Assembly (NCBI GenBank): GCA_903826575.1
Contig: CAIKEU010000029.1
Coordinates: 1-64,000 of the forward strand
Source: an uncultured bacterium
Lineage (GTDB): Bacteria > Actinomycetota > Actinomycetes > S36-B12 > CAIYMF01
Length of the DNA stretch: 64,000 nt
Reading direction: 5' to 3'
A model generated the notes under the pieces. The model saw only the letters and a list, made by a program, of their open reading frames with translations, had not been told where the DNA came from and ran no database searches. The translations under genes and the position numbers were made by a program. Below, piece by piece: positions 24,195 through 33,891 of this stretch (within the stretch, counting starts at the first letter, position 1; each line of letters opens with the position of its first letter).

Positions 24195-27190
24195 GCGTAG
24201 AAAACCCTCTCCACGACCGCACGAGCGCGACGGGTTAACCGTCGATAGTCGTCCAGCAGTACGCCCCCCTCATGGGCAGGGTATCCGAGCACCTGAGCGA
24301 TGGACGCTAAGTCGTGCGTGTCGGTCGGGACCAGGTCACTGGGCTTACCGCGAACAAGCATGACGGCATCCCGCACTCGAGTAGCAATCCGCCATGCATC
24401 CACCAACTGCTGAGTATCGGACTCGGTTAGCAATCCATTTTCTTGGGCTCCAAACAACGCAGGCAAGGTGCGCGTCGTACGCAAAGCCGGCACCTCACGT
24501 CCATGTTGAAGTTGCAGCAGCTGAGCCACCCACTCAACGTCGGACAGACCACCCCTACCCAATTTGGTGTGCAAGCCAGGATCCGCGCCACGAGGCAGCC
24601 GCTCGGCTTCCATCCGTGCCTTCAATCGCCGAATTTCACGAACGTCGTCATCGGGCAAACCGTTCACCGGGTAGCGCAGTTCATCAATCAGCTCGACGAA
24701 CCGCCGACCAAGGTCCTCGTCGCCGGCAACCGGTTCAGCTCGCAGAAGCGCCTGCGCCTCCCACGTCGATGACCAACGCTGGTAATAGGCACGGTAGGAA
24801 TCAAGCGAACGAACGAGCGGTCCATTTCGACCCTCGGGCCGTAGGCCAGCGTCAACATCGAGTACAGGATCTGGTGTCGGAATCATCAACAAGCGTCGCA
24901 GTTCACCGGCCACCGCCAGCGCCGCCTCATGTGCGAGCTGTTCATCGCCGACGGGGTCGTAGACGAACATGACATCAGCATCACTGGCGAACCCCAGCTC
25001 TGCACCACCAAATCGACCCATGGCAACAACAAGGAACGTCATCGGAAGCGGTGCGCCCTTGGCCCGTTCAACAACGCGCAAGGCGATCTCAAGTGCACCA
25101 TCAATTGTCGCGGCGGTGAGATCCGACAACGCGTCGCCCACCTCATCGATCGGCGCAACATGCAACAACTCAGACACAGCGGTGCGGAGTAGTTCACGAC
25201 GTCGAAGTGCGCGGACCGCCGCGACAGCGACCTGCGGATCGTCGTGTCGAATAGCGGCTGCACGCGCTTCATGCACCAATGCTTCACGGGATCGCGGAAT
25301 TAGTTCAGCGTCATCGGCAAGCATCACGACGGCTTCAGGGGCGCGCATCAGCAGATCTGTGGCGTACCGGCTCGAGGCAAGCACGGTCGCAAGTCTCTGA
25401 GCCGCAAGGGATTCATCGCGCAGTAAACGTAAGTACCAGTGGGTCGAACCGAGAGCATCACTCACTTGACGAAAGGCCAACAGTCCCGCATCGGGATCTG
25501 GCGCATCGGCGAACCACCCGAGCATCACCGGCAGCAGCGTCCGTTGAATCGCCGCTCTGCGCGAGACGCCTGAGCTCAATGCCTCGAGGTGACGTAGGGC
25601 GCCAACCGGGTCTGAATAACCAAGCATCTCCAGCCGCTGCTGAGCGGCTTCCGACGTCAGCCGCGCCTCTCCCGCATCCAATTTGGCCACCGCATTGAGC
25701 AACGGACGATAGAAGAGCTTCTCGTGGAGCCGTCGAACTTCCATTCGATGGCGGCGAAGTGCATCAGTCAATTCGCGAACCGGATCAGTGCGCATCCCCA
25801 TGGATCGCGCAATGCGTCGCAGATCTTCATCGTTGTCCGGCACCACGTGAGTTCGTCTCAAGCGGTATATCTGAATCCGATGTTCCAAGGTACGCAAGAA
25901 CTCATACGAGGTCGCCAAACTGCTCGCATCCTCGCGACCCACATAGCCCCATGTAGCCAACGCTTCAAGGGCGTACAACGTTGTCGCGCTGTGCAGCATC
26001 ACATCAGTTCGACCGTGAACCAATTGCAGCAATTGCACGCTGAACTCGACATCGCGCAATCCACCAGGGCCGAGCTTGAGCTGACGATCGCCATCTTTGG
26101 CCGGCACATTGCGTTCCACCCGTCGTCGCATCGCCTGCACGTCTTCAACGAAGTTCGGACGATCGGCCGCCGCCCACACCATGGGCGAAACCATCTCAAC
26201 AAAACGTTCACCCAACTCGAGGTCTCCAGCACAAGCACGAGCCTTGAGCAGTGCCTGAAATTCCCACGTCGACGCCCAGCGTTGGTAATACTCGTCGAAG
26301 CTCGCCAAGGTGCGCACCAATGCACCTGCTCGACCTTCGGGACGAAGGTTGGGATCAACCTCCCAGATTGAGCCTTCGGGCGTCGCAGCCGAACACGCGC
26401 GCATCATCGCTTGGGCGATCCGAGTGGCAGCGGCGAGAGCACGTTCATCATCGCCCTCCAGCAGCGGCTCAACAACGAACAGCACATCCACATCGGAAAT
26501 GTAGTTGAGCTCCCGACCACCACTTTTACCCAAGGCAATGACCGATAGTGAACACGACTGAGCATCGTCTGGAAACTCGGCCCGAGCAATCGCTAGCGCC
26601 GCCTCAAGCACCGCATCGGCAAGATGGGCTAGGGCCGCGGACACACTGATAAAGGCCGCCGAATCACCGATATCTTCTGCGGCAATTGCCATCAACTCTC
26701 GACGGTAGGCAATGCGAAGATCCGCAAAAACATCTAGGTCAGATCCGCGCCCAACTGGTAGGACCTGGGACGCATCGGCGCCAACCGAAATCAGTAGGGC
26801 TGTGCGAATCTGAGATTGCGTTCGAAAGACCTGGTCACCGTCAACGGGCCGCAACACTACCCAATCTTCGGGATGACGAACCAGATGATCGCCAAGTGAA
26901 ACGCTAGTTCCCAGAACGGAGAACGTCCGTCGACGTAAGTCGTGGTCGGTTGCCACCTCGTCGAGAAACGCATTAACCTGCACATCTCGTAAGTCGGCCA
27001 AGCGAGACAAAGTAAGCACGGCCAGATCGGGATCCGGGGCGATTGCTAGATCATCGACAACCTCGCCCGTCCAACTGGCGAATACCGGATCACTCAGTCG
27101 CGCAACAGCAGCATCAGAATCGACGAAGCCCGAGCGGATGAGTCGCGAATGCAGGCTGGCCTGCCGATCACGATTACCTTCCGCGGGCAT
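24191..27190 (-). CDS. glnE: Bifunctional glutamine-synthetase adenylyltransferase/deadenylyltransferase
   Basis: The 999-residue protein has the duplicated GlnE layout: deadenylyltransferase half (GGRELNYISDVDVLFV, about residues 225-240), a helical linker, and adenylyltransferase half (GGAELGFASDADVMFVYD, about residues 730-750). Both carry the nucleotidyltransferase D-x-D, so both activities look intact. Conserved flanks such as LRPEGRAGALVRTLASFDEYY and LRPEGRNGPLVRSLDSY are seen. GlnE attaches or removes AMP on a tyrosine of glutamine synthetase in response to nitrogen status. It lies three genes downstream of a GlnA2-type synthetase in the same operon, as in mycobacteria. That synthetase lacks the usual tyrosine motif. 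Confidence 0.95.
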   Translation of the reverse strand: MPAEGNRDRQASLHSRLIRSGFVDSDAAVARLSDPVFASWTGEVVDDLAIAPDPDLAVLTLSRLADLRDVQVNAFLDEVATDHDLRRRTFSVLGTSVSLGDHLVRHPEDWVVLRPVDGDQVFRTQSQIRTALLISVGADASQVLPVGRGSDLDVFADLRIAYRRELMAIAAEDIGDSAAFISVSAALAHLADAVLEAALAIARAEFPDDAQSCSLSVIALGKSGGRELNYISDVDVLFVVEPLLEGDDERALAAATRIAQAMMRACSAATPEGSIWEVDPNLRPEGRAGALVRTLASFDEYYQRWASTWEFQALLKARACAGDLELGERFVEMVSPMVWAAADRPNFVEDVQAMRRRVERNVPAKDGDRQLKLGPGGLRDVEFSVQLLQLVHGRTDVMLHSATTLYALEALATWGYVGREDASSLATSYEFLRTLEHRIQIYRLRRTHVVPDNDEDLRRIARSMGMRTDPVRELTDALRRHRMEVRRLHEKLFYRPLLNAVAKLDAGEARLTSEAAQQRLEMLGYSDPVGALRHLEALSSGVSRRAAIQRTLLPVMLGWFADAPDPDAGLLAFRQVSDALGSTHWYLRLLRDESLAAQRLATVLASSRYATDLLMRAPEAVVMLADDAELIPRSREALVHEARAAAIRHDDPQVAVAAVRALRRRELLRTAVSELLHVAPIDEVGDALSDLTAATIDGALEIALRVVERAKGAPLPMTFLVVAMGRFGGAELGFASDADVMFVYDPVGDEQLAHEAALAVAGELRRLLMIPTPDPVLDVDAGLRPEGRNGPLVRSLDSYRAYYQRWSSTWEAQALLRAEPVAGDEDLGRRFVELIDELRYPVNGLPDDDVREIRRLKARMEAERLPRGADPGLHTKLGRGGLSDVEWVAQLLQLQHGREVPALRTTRTLPALFGAQENGLLTESDTQQLVDAWRIATRVRDAVMLVRGKPSDLVPTDTHDLASIAQVLGYPAHEGGVLLDDYRRLTRRARAVVERVFYA

Positions 27191-27199
27191 ACTGACGAT

Positions 27200-27940
27200 C
27201 TACTCGACTGCTGCCGAGCGCACAACGTCCGCCCACGCGTGCGCGAAGGGACGCCACGTCGCAACAAGTTCATCCTGGCGAGCCGCGGTGATCGCCTCAG
27301 CCTGGCCTGGGGACATTCCACAACGCTGGGCAATCTCTGGCTCACCATCAGCCCACGTGCCCATGATGGCGGAGTCGATTTCGGGGTGAAATTGCAGCGC
27401 CCATGCTCGATCACCTAACCGATAGGCCTGATGTGCGCAGACATCCGTTGACGCAAGCACAACCGCGCCCTCGGGTAGAACCTTCATCTCGTCGATGTGG
27501 AACTCAGCCACCGGCGGGTTCACTGGCAGGGACGAAAAGATTGGATCCTTAGCAACATCGTCAGTGAGTTGAAGCTCGACAATTCCAACCTCGCCCTGGC
27601 CGGCTCGTTCAACCGTTCCACCGCATGCGATCGTGATGATCTGCCCGCCCAGACAGACCCCCAGCACCGGAGTCCCGTCATCAACGGCCTTTGCCACCAT
27701 AGCTCGCTCGTTGGGCAGCCACGGCGCAACGTCGTCCTCCCACGCGGACATGCTGCCACCGAGTAGGACCAAGCCGTCATATCCGTCTGGCAAGGCGTCA
27801 GGAACGAATTCGCCGGCGTCGGCTTTGATTTCCACTACGTCAATCCCCACCTCTTCCCACCAATCGGCGAGCAGAGCCAGCGGATCGGTCTTGTCGTTTT
27901 GGACCACGAGGACGCGTGGGCGAGGCGTTGATGTCGTCAT
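27200..27940 (-). CDS. Class I glutamine amidotransferase (GATase1) family protein
   Basis: The 246-residue protein has the GATase1 triad: nucleophile elbow GVCLGGQI (Cys about 101), and His/Glu in LQFHPEID near residue 190. It resembles the stand-alone GMP-synthase-like amidotransferases that hydrolyse glutamine or gamma-glutamyl compounds, such as PuuD/YfeJ-type proteins; the acceptor is unknown. The ATG at 27940 overlaps the glnA stop (ATGA), replacing an earlier in-frame start. It sits between the glnA2-like and glnE genes, so a role in glutamine or gamma-glutamyl-amine metabolism is plausible. Confidence 0.85.
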   Translation of the reverse strand: MTTSTPRPRVLVVQNDKTDPLALLADWWEEVGIDVVEIKADAGEFVPDALPDGYDGLVLLGGSMSAWEDDVAPWLPNERAMVAKAVDDGTPVLGVCLGGQIITIACGGTVERAGQGEVGIVELQLTDDVAKDPIFSSLPVNPPVAEFHIDEMKVLPEGAVVLASTDVCAHQAYRLGDRAWALQFHPEIDSAIMGTWADGEPEIAQRCGMSPGQAEAITAARQDELVATWRPFAHAWADVVRSAAVE

Positions 27941-29274
27941 AAGACAGGAAGGTACCGGTTCAACTCGAATGGCGTCACCTGACTTCGGTAATCGGCCCAC
28001 TCGGCGCGCTTGTTGCGCAAGAAGAAGTCGAATACGTGCTCGCCGAGAGTCTCGGCCACAAGTTCACTTCGCTCCATCGCCTGGACTGCCTGCCCCAGTG
28101 ACGTCGGCAAAGGATCGATTCCGAGTGCACGTCGCTCTGGTTCAGTCAAAGCCCACACATCATCCTGCGCCTCAACCGGAAGTTCGTAACCTTCCTCAAC
28201 CCCCTTCAAGCCCGCCGCCAAGATAACGGCGAAGGCCAGATACGGATTTGTGGCACTGTCGATTGAGCGAACCTCCATTCGAGTGGAGTTGCCCTTGTTC
28301 GGCTTGTACATGGGCACGCGCAGCATGGCCGAACTGTTCTGGTGACCCCAGCAGACGTACGCCGGCGCCTCACCGCCACCGCTAAGTCGTTTGTAACTAT
28401 TGACCCACTGATTGGTGACGGCCGTGAATTCCGGTGCGTGACGCAACAAGCCTGCCATGAACGACCGCGCAACTTTCGACAGTTGGTACTTCGCACCTGC
28501 CTCGTAGAAAGCATTGCGATCACCTTCAAAGAGTGAGACATGCGTGTGCATACCGGAACCCGGGTGGGCCGCAAACGGCTTGGGCATGAAGGTCGCATAC
28601 ACGCCTTGCTCGAGCGCTACCTCTTTAATAACTAGCCGGAACGTCATGATGTTGTCAGCCATCGTCAACGCATCGGCATAGCGCAAATCAATCTCTTGCT
28701 GGCCGGGACCACCTTCGTGATGGCTGAACTCGACCGAAATCCCCATCGCTTCAAGGATTGTGATCGCCTCGCGACGAAAGTCATAGCTTGCACCGTGCGG
28801 ACTGTGATCGAAGTAGCCAACTTCATCGATAGGTGTTGGCACTTCCCCACGACCAAAGCCCTGCTCGACCAGGAAGAACTCGATTTCTGGATGCGTGTAA
28901 AACGTGAATCCCAGCTCAGCTGCTTTTGCCAACGTTCGCTTGAGAACGTGGCGCGGGTCAGCGTACGACGGCGTTCCGTCGGGCATGAGGATGTCGCAGA
29001 ACATGCGTGCAACGCCGGCGCCCTCACCACGCCACGGCAGTACCTGGAAGGTGCTCGGATCCGGCTTAATCAGCATGTCCGATTCCGCAACACGGGCGAA
29101 GCCTTCGATTGCTGAGCCGTCGAAACCAATTCCCTCAGCGAATGCACCCTCTAGTTCGGCCGGCGCAACTGAGACGGACTTAAGCATTCCGAGCACGTCG
29201 GTGAACCAAAGGCGGACGAAGCGAATATCGCGTTCTTCGATCGTGCGGAGCACAAACTCGGTCTGTTTATCCAT
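27937..29274 (-). CDS. Type I glutamine synthetase, GlnA2-like
   Basis: The 445-residue protein is a full glutamine synthetase: beta-grasp N domain (IRFVRLWFTDVLGMLKSVSV), FAEGIGFDGSAIEGF, metal ligands in HPEIEFFLVE and SHHEGGPGQQEIDLRY, ATP region KPFAAHPGSGMHTHVS, and NKGNSTRMEVR. It makes glutamine from glutamate, ammonia and ATP. Length and order beside glnE match mycobacterial GlnA2. Where regulated GlnA1 enzymes have the adenylylated tyrosine (NLYDLPPEE-like), this protein reads EAQDDVWALTEPERRALG, so I see no AMP acceptor. The ATG at 29274 is chosen because homology begins there; an upstream in-frame start would add 32 unlikely residues. Confidence 0.93.
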   Translation of the reverse strand: MDKQTEFVLRTIEERDIRFVRLWFTDVLGMLKSVSVAPAELEGAFAEGIGFDGSAIEGFARVAESDMLIKPDPSTFQVLPWRGEGAGVARMFCDILMPDGTPSYADPRHVLKRTLAKAAELGFTFYTHPEIEFFLVEQGFGRGEVPTPIDEVGYFDHSPHGASYDFRREAITILEAMGISVEFSHHEGGPGQQEIDLRYADALTMADNIMTFRLVIKEVALEQGVYATFMPKPFAAHPGSGMHTHVSLFEGDRNAFYEAGAKYQLSKVARSFMAGLLRHAPEFTAVTNQWVNSYKRLSGGGEAPAYVCWGHQNSSAMLRVPMYKPNKGNSTRMEVRSIDSATNPYLAFAVILAAGLKGVEEGYELPVEAQDDVWALTEPERRALGIDPLPTSLGQAVQAMERSELVAETLGEHVFDFFLRNKRAEWADYRSQVTPFELNRYLPVL

Positions 29275-29416
29275 GCTTACATCTTGCCGTAGGGAAGGTA
29301 CGGCGCGCAGTGACTCGCCCGACGACCGCAATGGCGGTCGCTGCATGGCAGTGATGGGCCGTCTGTTCACCCGGCAAGACCGGGCTCGCCCCGCCCGCGC
29401 CCACTAGGCTGAGCCC
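29275..29416. other. Divergent intergenic region between glnA2-like and nadE genes
   Basis: The 142-base gap holds both promoters. It contains a hairpin CGACCGC-aatg-GCGGTCG at 29323-29340 of unknown role. No riboswitch or classic -35/-10 pair was recognised. Confidence 0.3.
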
Positions 29417-31141
29417 GTGGCTCAATTACGTCTCGCCCTTGCGCAGGTTAACCCCTGTGTTGGCGATATCACCGGCAACATCGACCTCGTCCTGCGCCAG
29501 ACGGCAGCGGCCCAGGCAGCAGGCGCACATGTGATCGCATTCCCAGAAATGATGATCACTGGCTATCCGGTTGAGGACTTGGCATTGCGGCCATCCTTCC
29601 AGGACGCGAGCCGGCGCGCGCTCGCACAGTTAGCTCAGGACCTCCTGAATCAGGGGCTCGGCGAGATCGTGGTGATCGTCGGATATCTGGACCGTATCGA
29701 CGACGCTCAACACCAACTCGGTCTTCCGAAGGGAGCCCCACAGAACACGGCGGCGTTCCTACACCGCGGCGAGGTGATGGGCCGCTATGCCAAACATCAT
29801 CTGCCCAACTACGGAGTGTTCGATGAGTACCGCTATTTCATTCCTGGCCACGATTCTTGCGTCATTCGAATTAACGGCATCGACGTCGCATTAGCCATCT
29901 GCGAAGACCTTTGGCAAGACGGTGGCCCCGTCGCCCGAGTGCATGACTCCGGGGCAGGCCTCCTCGTTGTGATCAACGGTTCCCCTTACGAGCGAAACAA
30001 GGACGATGTACGTCTCGAACTGTGTGCACGACGTGCCCGCGAAGCCGGTTGCGCGCTCGCGTACGTCAACATGTTCGGCGGCCAAGACGAACTCGTATTC
30101 GACGGTGACTCACTTGTTGTTGACTCTGCCGGAGAACTGCTGGCTAGAGCACCCCAGTTTGAGCAAGCCCTGCTGATCGTCGATCTCGATCTTCCTGAAG
30201 CGTCCACTGTGTCGAGCCAAGCAACGGCAATCATCGGTGGAGTGATTGCAGCCTACGAACCACAATCAGCTGAGATCACTGCACGCATCAGCGATGAAGC
30301 TGAGGTTTGGGCTGCCCTAGTAACCGGTTTGCGCGACTACGTGCACAAAAACGGCTTTCGGTCCGTGGCACTTGGACTTTCCGGTGGGATCGACTCAGCA
30401 GTGGTGGCCGCACTAGCAGTGGACGCTCTGGGGGCGGACAACGTTCACGGAGTCTCTATGCCGTCGGATTACTCGTCACAACATTCACGTGACGACGCAG
30501 CAGAGATGTCGAAACGCACGGGACTCCACTACCGGACCGTCGGCATAGCACCGATGGTTGACGCATTCCAATCACAGCTCCACCTGAGTGGTTTGGCCGA
30601 GGAAAATCTACAGGCCAGGGTGCGCGGTACCACGTTGATGGCGATCTCCAACGCCGAAGGACACCTCATTTTGGCCACCGGAAACAAGAGCGAACTTTCG
30701 GTTGGCTACTCGACCATTTACGGCGATGCCGTAGGCGGCTTCGCCCCTATCAAGGACGTTCCGAAGGTAGATGTGTGGAACTTGGCTCGTTGGCGCAACG
30801 AGCAAGCATCAGCAGCGGGCGGCATTGCGCCAATCCCCGAGAACAGCATCGAAAAGGAGCCATCTGCTGAGCTACGGCCCGGCCAACTCGATTCAGATTC
30901 CCTACCCGATTACGAACTTCTGGACGATCTACTCGATGACTACGTTGAGAATGACCGAGGCGCCGCCGAACTTGTCGCCGACGGATTCGATCAGGCACTT
31001 GTTGAACGTGTGCTTCGTATGACGGATCTGGCCGAGTACAAGCGCCGTCAGTACCCGCCGGGGACGAAGATTTCTTCGAAGGGGTTCGGCCGTGATCGGC
31101 GTCTGCCAATTACGAATCGCTGGCGCGAAAAGGCCCAGTAG
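29417..31141 (+). CDS. nadE: Glutamine-dependent NAD+ synthetase
   Basis: The 574-residue two-domain enzyme has an N-terminal nitrilase-type glutaminase with Glu (FPEMMITGYP), Lys (KHHLPNYGVFDEYRYF) and Cys (LAICEDLW). The C-terminal synthetase domain has the ATP pyrophosphatase loop GLSGGIDSAVVAAL and ATGNKSELSVGYSTIYGD. It converts nicotinate adenine dinucleotide to NAD+ with glutamine as nitrogen source, the last step of NAD synthesis. The length matches the shorter glutamine-dependent class rather than the larger mycobacterial one (over 650 residues). The start is GTG at 29417. It diverges from the glutamine synthetase gene and ends 30 bases before the convergent TetR gene. Confidence 0.94.
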   Translation: MAQLRLALAQVNPCVGDITGNIDLVLRQTAAAQAAGAHVIAFPEMMITGYPVEDLALRPSFQDASRRALAQLAQDLLNQGLGEIVVIVGYLDRIDDAQHQLGLPKGAPQNTAAFLHRGEVMGRYAKHHLPNYGVFDEYRYFIPGHDSCVIRINGIDVALAICEDLWQDGGPVARVHDSGAGLLVVINGSPYERNKDDVRLELCARRAREAGCALAYVNMFGGQDELVFDGDSLVVDSAGELLARAPQFEQALLIVDLDLPEASTVSSQATAIIGGVIAAYEPQSAEITARISDEAEVWAALVTGLRDYVHKNGFRSVALGLSGGIDSAVVAALAVDALGADNVHGVSMPSDYSSQHSRDDAAEMSKRTGLHYRTVGIAPMVDAFQSQLHLSGLAEENLQARVRGTTLMAISNAEGHLILATGNKSELSVGYSTIYGDAVGGFAPIKDVPKVDVWNLARWRNEQASAAGGIAPIPENSIEKEPSAELRPGQLDSDSLPDYELLDDLLDDYVENDRGAAELVADGFDQALVERVLRMTDLAEYKRRQYPPGTKISSKGFGRDRRLPITNRWREKAQ

Positions 31142-31171
31142 AGCGCGCAATGACCGGCCGACCTCGAGTCG

Positions 31172-31831
31172 TCAGTGATCTGCTTTAACCAAAAATCCAG
31201 CAAGAATAGCGTCGACAAAATCAGCAGCCGTGGATCCTGGTGCTACGTCGCGTCCTGCCGCACGTAAATGCATTGTGTAGACCGAGGAAGAGATTAAGAG
31301 TGTCGTGAGTAGTTCGACGTCCGTCTCCTGACGCAACTCCCCACGATTAATGCCTCGACGGATGAGCCCACGAAAGAAGTCGCGTCGCGGCTCGATCACC
31401 TGATCGAAGAAGCATCCGAATAATCTCGGATTAGATCGCGCATGACCAAAAAGACGCGGAAAAAGTTGTGCGCTTTGACTCGTCGGGTGACTGAGCCACC
31501 ATGCCTCTGCTACCGAGACCAACACATCTCGCGTCGATCCGTCCGGTGGCGCCGCGGGTAGCTCGCTGTTCAACGAGGCAAGCGCGGCGACGATCAATGC
31601 ATCCTTGGACTCAAAGCGACGGTAGATCGTTGCCTTGCTGACCCCTGCGCGCAGAGCCACCTCTTCAATCGAAAGACCAGTCACTCCCACGTCCGACATG
31701 AGGTCGAGGGTGGTTTCAATAATCGCTTCGTCCGCACGTGCATCGCGCGGGCGGCCTGGCCCGCGCGTTGCACATACGTCGGCACCGTCGGCAACAAACC
31801 CGCCTGCGACGGGCCTTTGAACAACAGACAT
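31172..31831 (-). CDS. TetR/AcrR-family regulator of the adjacent efflux pump
   Basis: The 219-residue protein has an N-terminal TetR helix-turn-helix (IIETTLDLMSDVGVTGLSIEEVALRAGV, SKATIYRRFESKDALIVAAL; about residues 35-85) and a C-terminal TetR_C-type helical domain. It starts 5 bases after the stop of the MFS gene and is thus cotranscribed with it. The perfect palindrome in the MFS promoter (33679-33696) is the probable operator, giving pump and repressor joint, drug-inducible control. Confidence 0.9.
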   Translation of the reverse strand: MSVVQRPVAGGFVADGADVCATRGPGRPRDARADEAIIETTLDLMSDVGVTGLSIEEVALRAGVSKATIYRRFESKDALIVAALASLNSELPAAPPDGSTRDVLVSVAEAWWLSHPTSQSAQLFPRLFGHARSNPRLFGCFFDQVIEPRRDFFRGLIRRGINRGELRQETDVELLTTLLISSSVYTMHLRAAGRDVAPGSTAADFVDAILAGFLVKADH

Positions 31832-31836
31832 CGTCC

Positions 31837-33609
31837 TTAGACCGGATCCGTCGCGCTTTCGACGGCGACTTCTAGCGGAGCATCCTCTACGTGTGACAGT
31901 CCGTCGCCAACTTCGTCAACAACGTGCACCTGATGAGCGGCATCAGTTTCACCCTCACCAGGAACAATCGGACCCCTTGTCGCATCCGGGCTCGCGTGCG
32001 ATCCCGCCCACGCAACTGCTTCAGCCTTTGCCGGAAGCATCGTGACAAAGATCAGGAATGCGACGACGAGCAATGCAGCGGCAATCCACGCAGCCGTGTG
32101 CAAAGCCGGCAGGAAGGAATCGATACCGGCCTGACGAAGCAGATCGCCTGATCCAGCGGGCGCTTGGCCCGACTGGTCAATCTTGTCCGCAATGCCGAAC
32201 GTGGCACCGATTGAGTCGGCGGCCACGTTTTTGAGCGCGGCAGGCATCTGCGTCTTATCAAGTATCGGCGTCAGGTTACTGGCGTAAACCGTTGCAACGA
32301 TTGAACTAATAATCGCAACACCCAGTGCAGCGGCAACCTGTCGCACCGTGTTCTGCACCGCACTACCGGATCCTGAACGCGACGGCGGGGTCGCCAGGGT
32401 CATGCGCGTGGTCGACGGAGCAATCGTGTTACCGAGCCCAAATCCGAATAGGAAGCCCAAAAGGACGAGGTACCAAATCGGCGCGTCAACCTTCAAGTTG
32501 GCGATCAAGATCATGGCGATCAGAGCCAGGAAAACACCAGTTGGGATGACCCGGCGGGCACCAAATTTTTGCACCATCTTCGCACTACGCGGCGCTGCAA
32601 TCACCTGACCGACCGCAAACGGCAACGTCAAAGCACCGCTTTGAAGTGGCGACCACCCACGAACAAGTTGGTAGTAGAACGACAGGAATAACAGCGAGCC
32701 CTGAAGTGCAGCAAACGCGAGCGAGACACCCGCGAGCGGTACTGAGAACGATCGAATTTTAAATAGCGACAGATCGAGTGACGGATGTGTGGTGCGGCTT
32801 TCAAAAATGAGGAAGCCAACCAGGATGGCGACGCCAAGCCCAATCCACAGGTACGTGCGCAGTTCGCCCCAACCAGCTTCCTGGATGCCGTAAACGAGAG
32901 CGAGCAATCCGGCGATGGAGAGCACCAAACCGATGGGATCGAGCTTTGCGTAGTTCTCATTCTTCGTCTCAGGCACGATCGCAACAATGCCGATGATGCC
33001 AACGATGATGATGGGTACATTGATGAAGAAGACAGAACCCCAGTCGTTGCCGGTTAGCCAGTGGAACCACTGCGGGTGCTCAAGAAGAACACCGCCAACA
33101 ATCGGCCCGAGTGCGACGGCACCACCGACAGCGGCGGCCCACGCACCAATAGCTTTACCGCGCTCCTGCGGGGGGAAGATGACCGTGATGATGGCCAGCG
33201 TCACCGGCAAAACGGAGGCTGCGCCGATGCCCATCAGACCGCGGAAAAAAATCAACTGCTGAGGACTCGAGGCAAAGGCACACAGTGCAGATGCCGCGGC
33301 GAACAACGTGAGACCGATGATCAGGATTCGCTTCCGTCCAAACCGGTCGCCGAGCGCACCCCACGTGAAGAGCAGGGCTGCGAACACAAGGGTGTACGAG
33401 TTAATGGCCCAGATCAGCTCCGACTGGGTGGCATTCAAGTCCTGCTGAATCGTCTTGAGCGCAACATTGAGAACGGTGTTGTCCAAGATGACCACTACAA
33501 GGCTGACGACCAGAACCCCGAGGATCTGCCAGCGGCGTGGATTGACATTTTCCAACGTTGCCTGCGACGCAACTGACCCAGTTGCTTGCGGCTGACCTTC
33601 ACTCGACAT
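31837..33609 (-). CDS. MFS drug efflux transporter, DHA2 (EmrB/QacA, 14-helix) family
   Basis: The 590-residue protein has the DHA2 landmarks: VVVILDNTVLNVALKTIQQDL in helix 1, LTWGALGDRFGRKRILI-type motif A, and GPIVGGVLL (motif C, antiporter). Hydrophobic segments are enough for 14 helices. A large periplasmic stretch lies before the last helix and a soluble acidic tail of about 60 residues follows. It probably exports drugs or toxic metabolites by proton antiport. The ATG at 33609 follows GGAG with a 5-base spacer and replaces a start 86 codons upstream that runs through the promoter. The following TetR gene and the upstream palindrome point to self-regulated expression. Confidence 0.9.
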   Translation of the reverse strand: MSSEGQPQATGSVASQATLENVNPRRWQILGVLVVSLVVVILDNTVLNVALKTIQQDLNATQSELIWAINSYTLVFAALLFTWGALGDRFGRKRILIIGLTLFAAASALCAFASSPQQLIFFRGLMGIGAASVLPVTLAIITVIFPPQERGKAIGAWAAAVGGAVALGPIVGGVLLEHPQWFHWLTGNDWGSVFFINVPIIIVGIIGIVAIVPETKNENYAKLDPIGLVLSIAGLLALVYGIQEAGWGELRTYLWIGLGVAILVGFLIFESRTTHPSLDLSLFKIRSFSVPLAGVSLAFAALQGSLLFLSFYYQLVRGWSPLQSGALTLPFAVGQVIAAPRSAKMVQKFGARRVIPTGVFLALIAMILIANLKVDAPIWYLVLLGFLFGFGLGNTIAPSTTRMTLATPPSRSGSGSAVQNTVRQVAAALGVAIISSIVATVYASNLTPILDKTQMPAALKNVAADSIGATFGIADKIDQSGQAPAGSGDLLRQAGIDSFLPALHTAAWIAAALLVVAFLIFVTMLPAKAEAVAWAGSHASPDATRGPIVPGEGETDAAHQVHVVDEVGDGLSHVEDAPLEVAVESATDPV

Positions 33610-33678
33610 ACGTACTCCGCCTCTGCGCTTAACTCGTCCCATAGGGGTTCCGACACGTACTCCCGGGGCAATTAATTC

Positions 33679-33696
33679 CGATACGTAATCGTATCG
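33679..33696. promoter_or_regulatory. TetR operator upstream of DHA2 efflux gene
   Basis: Perfect 18-base palindrome-type element CGATACG-TAAT-CGTATCG, 70 bases upstream of the MFS start in the divergent region before panB. The form fits operators of TetR repressors controlling drug pumps. The remaining sequence from 33610 to 33891 must hold the MFS and panB promoters. Confidence 0.65.
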
Positions 33697-33891
33697 ATTT
33701 GAGGTCACGGCGCAAGTTGAAAATTCAATGACGTGGCCAGCGCGGTGGACGGTGGCGTGGAACCATCCTTTATTGCCATCCAGGCAGGTGTAAAAGCCAC
33801 CTGTTCGGGTATCTATCACCCGCGACTTTGTCGTGCCATACTTTTCTATAGAACGGGTACCCACCATGGGACTCGAGTCGAAAGGATCGCC

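Noticed and set aside
33733-33891. Upstream in-frame extension of panB by 53 codons
   Set aside because: It crosses the divergent promoter region, contains no PanB homology, and an AAAGGA site precedes the ATG at 33892.
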